Shown here: one piece after another, positions 24,201-28,800 of the stretch
Position numbering within the stretch: the stretch's first letter is position 1
Layout: each line of letters starts with the position of its first letter
From: Pseudomonadota bacterium
GTDB lineage: Bacteria > Pseudomonadota > Alphaproteobacteria > Rhizobiales > Beijerinckiaceae
Assembly (NCBI GenBank): GCA_028876585.1
Contig: JAGWRL010000086.1
Coordinates: forward strand, 1-28,800
Direction of reading: 5' to 3'
Length of the DNA stretch: 28,800 nucleotides
The notes under the pieces: model-generated
The model's input: only the letters and a program-made list of their open reading frames with translations
What the model was told of the DNA's origin: nothing
The model's database searches: none
Program-made: the position numbers and the translations under genes

Positions 24201-25490
24201 GCAGCGGCGTCGGATCAGCTATGGATCGTCGGCTCGCAAATGCGGCTCGACGCGCGCGGCAATCCGGCGCAGCGCTTTACGCCCTATTTCTCGCGCCATT
24301 CCGCGTTTGAGCAGCCGGGCGCGGACCAACCACATTTCAATTATCGCTTCGACGCCCTGGACCGCATCGTGCGCACGGACATGCCGGACGGTCATTTCAC
24401 CCGCGCCGCCTATGGGGCCTGGAGCAAGATTTACCACGACGAGAACGACACGACCGAGGGCCGTTTCGATTTCGACACGCCGAGCGCGGATCATTTCGAC
24501 AATCGCGGCCTGTCGATCATGCGCTCGCGCGTCAATGTCGAGCCGGACGAGACCGGTCGGACCCTTCTGAATGAATTCAGCGTACTCGACGCGCAAGGAC
24601 GCACCTTGGCCGAAATCGACGCGCGCTTCTTCAATCCGACAGCGTCGCTGCGACCCGCGCGCTGGAACTTCCAATATGTCTACGACATGCTCGGCAACGC
24701 GCTGATGGTGGAGAGCATCGACGCCGGCGCCGCTGCGCCGGGGCGCAGCTATGTTCTCGCCACCAGCGCCGGAGACGTGGCGCATTCGTGGGACGCCCGC
24801 GGCGTGAAGACGACGACCAATTATGAGAACCCGCTGCGGCGGCCGAGTTCAACTGTGGTGACCCAGGGTGGGCTGAGCGCGGTGTGGCTGCGCCTGCTCT
24901 ACGGCGCCGACCCGGCGCAGAACAACGTCAATCAAACGATCGTCACTATGGACGAGGCGGGACGGATCGACGCGCCGAGCTTCGATCTGCTGGGCCATGC
25001 GCTCACGCTCACGCGACGGTATTGCGCCGACTGCCGCGCGCCGGTTGACTGGAGCGATCCCGACAAGGTCGCGCTCGATCCCGCCTGGATCGCCAGCGCC
25101 CGCCACAACGCGCTGGGCGAACTGATCGAGAGGACGCTCGCCGACGGCACTCGCACCGCCCCCAAACTCTATCGCAACGGGCAAGTGCAAGCGGTCGAGA
25201 CAACCTTCGCCGGAGAGGCCGTCGCTCGAACGGTCGCCCGGTTCCAATATAACGCCAACGGCCAGAGCCGCGAGGTCGCGCTCGGCAACACGATCACCCG
25301 CGCTATTGAATACACGCCCGAGCTCAGCCGTCTGAGCCGGATCCAGTGCCGTCGCGGCGCGGAAAGCCAGCCGCTGCAAGACTTGACGCGCGGTTACGAC
25401 CCCGTCGGCAACGTCGTCAGTCTCGCCAACGGCGTCGAGCCCGTCCGCTTCGTCAGCGATCAGACAGTGGCGCCGGACACGACCTACTAA
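21243..25490 (+). CDS. TcB-TcC fragment 3: beta-propeller, mid domains and first RHS repeats
   Basis: This is an uninterrupted frame of 1,415 residues. Four FG-GAP-like blades appear early (DVTGAGRLDVMVID, DLSGDGRTDACVL, DMIGDGLQHRVRI, DFIGAGAADLLLVDD), forming the TcB propeller that gates the shell. The TcdB mid domains follow (QVDNGRGEQTTLTYRS, then SFQYRDGRWDPVERSFAGFGE, VTEYDPYFLTPARVTDPLGH). Toward the end are YD/RHS repeats (NFRYDALDRIVRTDMPDG-like, YDMLGNALM, YDPVGNVVSLA). It ends at TAA in the middle of a repeat, DTTY-stop-YDALYRL, so this is not a natural TcB end. Confidence 0.88.
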   Translation: MHALRLNYLVNQGASQLESVTRQGFRDVADGSFETIALAPVRFRYCGFDPAGATSGWLRGAYGAPLDQRIDGVAARFADLFGDGAPGVVTTAADGLIYQRPLADGVYSPPQTLSDLPIQQYGPQALIALNDVTGAGRLDVMVIDPRRAGFYANNGDGTWRPFRPFEAVANRISDPATQFVDLSGDGRTDACVLALGVLEASISARAAGFPDLTTHDLPEDFPAAADPGERELHTFADMIGDGLQHRVRIADGCVEVWPSLGGGRFGGKVTMAGAPRFPPSLKRERILLGDFIGAGAADLLLVDDDVAELYPNAGGNAFLPPIRFEWPFCVSDLDSIDVIDIFDIGAPALVVGQAGASGRHGYFLIGSDQPTLGLYQVDNGRGEQTTLTYRSAIAYQFKARAAGEPWTTRLASPVTVLESVVTRDAVNSSTRATSFQYRDGRWDPVERSFAGFGEIMQQDALVFDRAGGRASDAMFETQLVKSWRQTGAAPSLASSAAVAARGFGGDAAAITFPPASFAPEIAACDEATVAEAWFAIQGTEFRTEIFAVDDKGVAAAASLSVEQSGYFVKMLQPRLDGHHAVLQVTPREAATSIYEACADDPRIEHHAIVEQDAYGHPTRTLSVHYPRRPAAGRDVIPGQDTLRVTATLSDCINMETPCYRLGVPYQTRSYEIAAAAQQARYFSFEELAALIDPALTNQVAYGEPFAVRGVSARLYAAERIYYWDAAQTASLPLGQCAPQPLASHTDSAVFPEGFAEQLFGARLTSTMLTQDCRYYLSDGLWWTTGAELAYLDARGVLLPCRVAEPFQVGTSAATVTEYDPYFLTPARVTDPLGHSVSATLDLQPLRACEVTDPNGVVSQALFDPLARVIATGVHGQIGGRYAGNMDLAQFRKLTPPASVDDVLAKPDAYLQGAGMFFFYDDLAWLRSGQPIHHLSLVSESFVDDPQGAAPAGPIRIGLIYQDGAGANVCDKVAVETSYALAADLPPAAASDQLWIVGSQMRLDARGNPAQRFTPYFSRHSAFEQPGADQPHFNYRFDALDRIVRTDMPDGHFTRAAYGAWSKIYHDENDTTEGRFDFDTPSADHFDNRGLSIMRSRVNVEPDETGRTLLNEFSVLDAQGRTLAEIDARFFNPTASLRPARWNFQYVYDMLGNALMVESIDAGAAAPGRSYVLATSAGDVAHSWDARGVKTTTNYENPLRRPSSTVVTQGGLSAVWLRLLYGADPAQNNVNQTIVTMDEAGRIDAPSFDLLGHALTLTRRYCADCRAPVDWSDPDKVALDPAWIASARHNALGELIERTLADGTRTAPKLYRNGQVQAVETTFAGEAVARTVARFQYNANGQSREVALGNTITRAIEYTPELSRLSRIQCRRGAESQPLQDLTRGYDPVGNVVSLANGVEPVRFVSDQTVAPDTTY

Positions 25491-27359
25491 TATGACGCGC
25501 TCTATCGCCTGCGCGTCGCCGCCGGCCGGTGCGCCAAACAACCGACTCCCGCGGTCGTCGGCCTATCGTCGCGCGATGCGTAGCAGGTCGAGAGCTATCA
25601 GCGCAGCTATCGCTATGACGACGGCGGCAATCTGCGGCAATACCGGCATCAGGCCGCCTCCTCGTCCTCGACCTGCGAGATCGCGGTGTCCGACGTTTCC
25701 AATCACGCCGTGCCCGCGGCGATGATCGTGGGAGGCGCGAGCCCCGATCAGTTCTTCGACGAAGCCGGCAATTTGACGCGCACCCAGGCGATCGCGTCGG
25801 TGACCTACGATGATCGCAACAACCTGGTGCGGGCGGTGGCGATCGCGCGGCTAGGCTCGATCGACGACGCCGAATATTATGTCTATGACGCGGAAGGCGT
25901 GCGCGTGCGCAAGGTGACGGTGCGGCTGGGCGCCGCCGGCGCCACGCTTTCGCGCACCGACACGCTCTATCTCGGCGATCTCGTGATTTCGACCACAACC
26001 AGTCAGCCGGTCGCAGCCGGCGGCGCGTTTGGCGCGGCGAAGGTTCTGGGCCGGCAGGAGGAAGTGAAGATCGCCGTCCAGGGACAATGTCTGGTGATCG
26101 CGTCGCGCGAAACGACGCCACAGGCGGGCGCGCGAAGCTACCGCTATCCGCTGGCGGACGCCCAGAACAGCATCTTGCTGGTGGCTGACGAGACAGGAGC
26201 CATCGTCGCCTGTCGCGAATATTTTCCATTCGGATCGTCCTCGATTCCCGACGTCGGTTGGTTGACTGATGGGGCGGCGCCCCGCTACGGCTATCAGGGA
26301 ATGGAGGAAGACGGGCTCACCGGCTTCTACAATTTCGAGCACCGCTACTATCTGCCCTGGCTCGGCCGCTGGCTCACCCCCGATCCCGAGGGACCGGTCG
26401 ATCGGCTCAATCTCTACGAATATGTCGACAACAATCCGGCGACCTTGACCGGCCCCGGAGGGTTCGATCCGCACGACAATATCCTGCTGTACCTGCACCT
26501 GCGCTATATGACGGTGGCGGAGCTTGACGAAGCCTTCGATATCGCCAACGCGGTGTTCAAGGACGCCTACGCCAATAAGAATCTGTTCACCAACAAAGCG
26601 GCGCGATTCTCGCAACCGCTCGAGAAAAAATTGGTCGCCTTCTTAGGCAATTGCATCGGCGCGTTTTCAGCCGCCAATGAGACCTTGGCGACCGCAATCG
26701 AAAATGGGGGCGGGACCACGGGAAGCGCCGCGAACGGCGTCGACAGGCGCCCGCAATACAAAACTTTGCGGACCAAAGTGAACAAGACGCTCGCCACTGA
26801 ATTTCCAGAGTTCGATTTTACGCCCGAACCCGGCCAGCGTCCATTTGAACTGCATCACCTCATGTACAAGGCGCAGCACAGAGAGCTCGCCACGACGACG
26901 TCCAATTTCGCGATCGCGACGCGCGGCAGTTCCTCAAGCGGTCTGATCGGCACGCATGAGGGCGTGTTCCATCTCATAACCGCTGGAAACGACGCCTCGA
27001 TCTACACCAGGGAAATCGCCGGCGTAATCGGAGTCATCAAGCGCATGATAGCCGGCCTGCACAAGGAAGATATCAACAATCCGAAGGGAAATCGTGCCTG
27101 GCTCGCGCTCAAGAAGGGCGGCAACTACAGCAAGCCGGGCGGCAAGGCGACGACGGAGTTTCGCGCCAAGAGTTTTCGCATCCAACGATCCTCGCCGCGC
27201 AGGCGCGAGCTTGCGGGCAAGCACGCGCCTAGGTTTATCAAACTCAAGGGCAATCCGAATTCGCCGCGTATGAAGAAATTCGCCGACGACATCAAGAAGC
27301 GGCGTTTCGAGGCGCTCATGAAAAAGAGGATGGGCGCCGTGGCCAAGGGATTCAAATGA
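25491..27359 (+). CDS. TcB-TcC fragment 4: RHS core and C-terminal toxin
   Basis: The same frame continues after TAA 25488-25490 (YDALYRLRVAAGR), is cut again by TAG 25581-25583, and then stays open to 27359 (GTG 25686 is only an internal codon). It contains YRYDDGGNL and VYDAEGVRVRKV repeats, the RHS core GYQGMEEDGLTGFYNFEHRYYLPWLGRWLTPDPEG and the LNLYEYVDNNP end. In the self-cleaving core of TcC the Arg (26343) and first Asp (26382) are present, but the canonical second Asp of the DPxG element is Gly (26451). The variable toxin follows. Confidence 0.85.
26466..27356 (+). other. Variable toxin domain with HH...N...H nuclease-like motif
   Basis: About 297 residues follow the RHS core and are the hypervariable payload. 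The centre carries PFELHHLMYKAQ (His-His at 26853-26858), SNFAI (Asn at 26904) and GVFHLIT (His at 26970), spaced as in the HNH/endonuclease VII toxin superfamily, whose LHH/WHH/AHH groups use a His-His, Asn and His set. The last 90 residues are very basic (KKGGNYSKPGG, SPRRREL, DIKKRRFEALMKKR), suiting nucleic acid binding or nuclear import. The codons look more AT-rich than in the RHS core, as is common for exchanged tips. Nuclease activity is an inference. No immunity gene is recognised downstream. Confidence 0.55.
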
Positions 27360-27375
27360 AACGCGACTGCACCAG

Positions 27376-27411
27376 GACAATCGCGCCTCCAGGGCGGCGG
27401 GGGCGATTGTC
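27376..27411. terminator. Inverted repeat between convergent genes (candidate bidirectional terminator)
   Basis: GACAATCGC (27376-27384) and GCGATTGTC (27403-27411) form a perfect 9-base inverted repeat around an 18-base GC-rich loop that can itself pair (CGCC/GGCG). It sits between the convergent TcB-TcC and RND genes. No T-run follows on either side, so intrinsic termination is not certain. Nothing else was seen in 27360-27486. Confidence 0.5.
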
Positions 27412-27486
27412 GATGGTCCAAGCCATGTCCGCCGTCGCCGCAGGCAGGTTCCCGCCTTGCCGCGGCTTTTGGCCGGACGCCGGATA

Positions 27487-28800
27487 TCATTCCGCGGGTT
27501 GATTGGCGCTGTCGCGCCAGCGTGTGGGCTCGCTCGTGCGGCGCTCGGCGCTCACGTTGGCGCCGGACAACCAATGCGACAAACGATCGAGATAGAGATA
27601 GATCACGGGCGTCGTGAACAAAGTCAAAGCCTGACTGACGATCAGGCCGCCGACCATGGCGTAGCCGAGCGGTTGCCGCAACTCGGCCCCGGTGCCGTGG
27701 CTGAGCATCAGCGGCACGCCGCCGAGCAATGCGGCCATCGTCGTCATCATGATCGGGCGAAATCGCATCAGCGCGGCTTTGCGGATCGCTTCGGCGCTCG
27801 AAAGATGTTCGTCGCGCTCCGCCGCGATGGCGAAATCAACCATCATGATGCCGTTCTTCTTGACGATGCCGATCAGCAGAATGACCCCGATCAGGGCGAT
27901 GAGGCTGAATTCGTAGCCCGCCAGCATCAGGATTGCGAGCGCGCCAAATCCGGCGCTCGGCAGCGTCGAGAGAATGGTCAGCGGGTGGATGAAGCTCTCA
28001 TAGAGCACGCCGAGGATGACGTAGACGGCGAGCAGCGCCGCCAGGATCAGCAAGGGCACGGTGGTCAGCGAGTCCTGGAAGGCCTGCGCATTGCCCTGGA
28101 AGGCGGTCTGCAAGCCCACGGGCAGGCGCAGTTCACGCTCCGCGCTTTTGATCGCCGCGGTGGCCGGACCGAGCGCGACGCCCTGCGCCAGATTGAAGCT
28201 GATGGTGACCGCCGGGAATTGCCCCTGATGGCTGATCGACAGCGGGGCCACCGGCGCGGTGGACCATTTGGCAAACGCGCTGAGCGGCACGAGCTGGTTG
28301 TTGGTCGGCGAGCGGAGATAAAGCTCTTCCAGCGTCCGAGGGTCCTTTTGCAGTTCGGGCGTGATTTCCTCGATCACCTCATAGGTGTTGATCTGAGTGA
28401 AATATTGCGTGACCTGTCGTTGTCCGAACGCGTCATAGAGCGTGTCGTCGATCTGCTGCGGCTCTATGCCAAAGCGCGCGGCCATGTCGCGATCTATGGT
28501 CAGCGTCAAAGTCGATCCGTCCGATTGCAGATCGGAACCGACGTCGCGCAGCTCAGGCAGGGACCGCAGCTTGTTGAGGATCAACGGCGCCCAGTGAGTC
28601 AGTTCGTCGAAATCAGCGTCCTGCAGGGTGTATTGGAATTGGGTGAGCGCGAAACGGGCGCCGACGGTCACGTCTTGCGCGGCTTGCAGATAGAGACTGA
28701 CGCCGGGGACCTGCGCGGCTTTGCGCCGGATCCGGGCGATCACCTCGAAGGCGTCGGCTTCGCGGTCTTCTCGCGGCTTTAGCGTGATGAACAACCGGCC
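27487..28800 (-). CDS. RND efflux transporter permease, MdtB/MdtC-like (partial)
   Basis: The gene runs off the right edge, so only the C-terminal 437 residues of about 1,040 are seen, from the second periplasmic part onward. Diagnostic sequence includes YVILGVLYESFIHPLTILSTLPSAGFGALA, then LIALIGVILLIGIVKKNGIMMVDFAIAAER, RFRPIMMTTMAALLGGVPLML and GGLIVSQALTLFTTPVIYL, which match the heavy-metal/multidrug HAE1 class close to MdtB and MdtC. It pumps drugs, bile-salt-like compounds or metals across the inner membrane with a fusion protein and an outer-membrane channel. Which of the two Mdt paralogues it is cannot be told. The frame is intact. Confidence 0.9.
   Translation of the reverse strand, partial: GRLFITLKPREDREADAFEVIARIRRKAAQVPGVSLYLQAAQDVTVGARFALTQFQYTLQDADFDELTHWAPLILNKLRSLPELRDVGSDLQSDGSTLTLTIDRDMAARFGIEPQQIDDTLYDAFGQRQVTQYFTQINTYEVIEEITPELQKDPRTLEELYLRSPTNNQLVPLSAFAKWSTAPVAPLSISHQGQFPAVTISFNLAQGVALGPATAAIKSAERELRLPVGLQTAFQGNAQAFQDSLTTVPLLILAALLAVYVILGVLYESFIHPLTILSTLPSAGFGALAILMLAGYEFSLIALIGVILLIGIVKKNGIMMVDFAIAAERDEHLSSAEAIRKAALMRFRPIMMTTMAALLGGVPLMLSHGTGAELRQPLGYAMVGGLIVSQALTLFTTPVIYLYLDRLSHWLSGANVSAERRTSEPTRWRDSANQPAE

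Larger units (their letters stand above)
20291..27359 (+). pseudogene. Fused TcB-TcC toxin cocoon gene, disrupted
   Basis: One ancestral gene of about 2,355 residues joins the TcB part (SpvB domain, FG-GAP beta-propeller, mid domains) to the TcC part (YD/RHS repeats, self-cleaving core, variable toxin). These are usually separate genes. The protein forms the hollow shell that holds the toxic C-terminus and docks on TcA. The disruptions are TGA 20768-20770 where a Trp is expected, a +1 shift near 21225-21245, TAA 25488-25490 and TAG 25581-25583. Removing one base from 7,069 restores a multiple of three. All other parts align in frame. The core Asp at 26451-26453 is Gly. Alternative: the breaks are assembly or base-calling errors. 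Confidence 0.88.

Noticed and set aside
25488..25490. Natural boundary between separate TcB and TcC genes
   Set aside because: The stop falls inside a YD repeat (DTTY-stop-YDALYRL), the same frame continues, and no start codon or ribosome site follows.
8810..27359. TGA read as Trp throughout the genome
   Set aside because: Several intact genes in the window (dioxygenase, Rieske, antitoxin, MttB-like) end normally with TGA, and TAA and TAG also interrupt the Tc genes.
1..28800. CRISPR arrays, tRNA/rRNA genes, insertion sequences
   Set aside because: No spaced direct repeats, no RNA gene consensus sequences and no transposase or integrase motifs were seen on either strand.

Overview
The window is high-GC DNA with strong G/C bias at third codon positions. 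Gene families (LysR regulators, a non-pyrrolysine MttB homologue, a RES/Xre toxin-antitoxin pair, an RND pump) and codon use suggest an alphaproteobacterium, probably Hyphomicrobiales. That placement is an inference.

Region 1 (1-5247) looks like an aromatic or heteroaromatic catabolic cluster: the tail of an FAA-hydrolase-family enzyme, a decayed short-chain dehydrogenase, a NodD-type LysR regulator, then a divergent four-gene operon (C-C-bond-type alpha/beta hydrolase, extradiol-type VOC dioxygenase, Rieske ferredoxin, FAD monooxygenase). Together these fit hydroxylation, ring cleavage and hydrolysis, under the divergent LysR regulator.

Region 2 (5248-6179) is a compact RES/Xre toxin-antitoxin module. 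Its -10 box lies inside a perfect TGACGC-N6-GCGTCA palindrome.

Region 3 (6205-8767) is a GcvA-like LysR gene divergent from an MttB-family (trimethylamine methyltransferase-like) gene, with a TTATG-N5-CATAA operator candidate between them.

Region 4 (8768-27359), the most interesting part, is a Tc-type (ABC, insecticidal-like) toxin locus: a giant TcA pore gene, three unusual accessory genes, and a naturally fused TcB-TcC gene. The accessory genes encode a Hint domain / degenerate metallopeptidase-like / SbsA-Ig-like protein, a protein with a zinc-ribbon-like Cys C-terminus, and a YbjN-fold protein. The C-terminal tip of the fusion carries an HH...N...H pattern like HNH/endonuclease VII toxins. 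TcA is broken by five frameshifts and two stops, the 5' end of the Hint gene is broken, and TcB-C has three stops and one frameshift. The reading frame resumes after every lesion with family motifs intact. The 8.7 kb upstream shows no comparable damage apart from the dehydrogenase remnant, so recent pseudogenisation is more likely than uniform sequencing error, though this cannot be settled from one sequence.

Region 5 (27360-28800) holds a convergent-gene inverted repeat and the C-terminal part of an MdtB/MdtC-like RND efflux pump that runs off the right edge. No rRNA, tRNA, CRISPR array, IS element or integrase was recognised.
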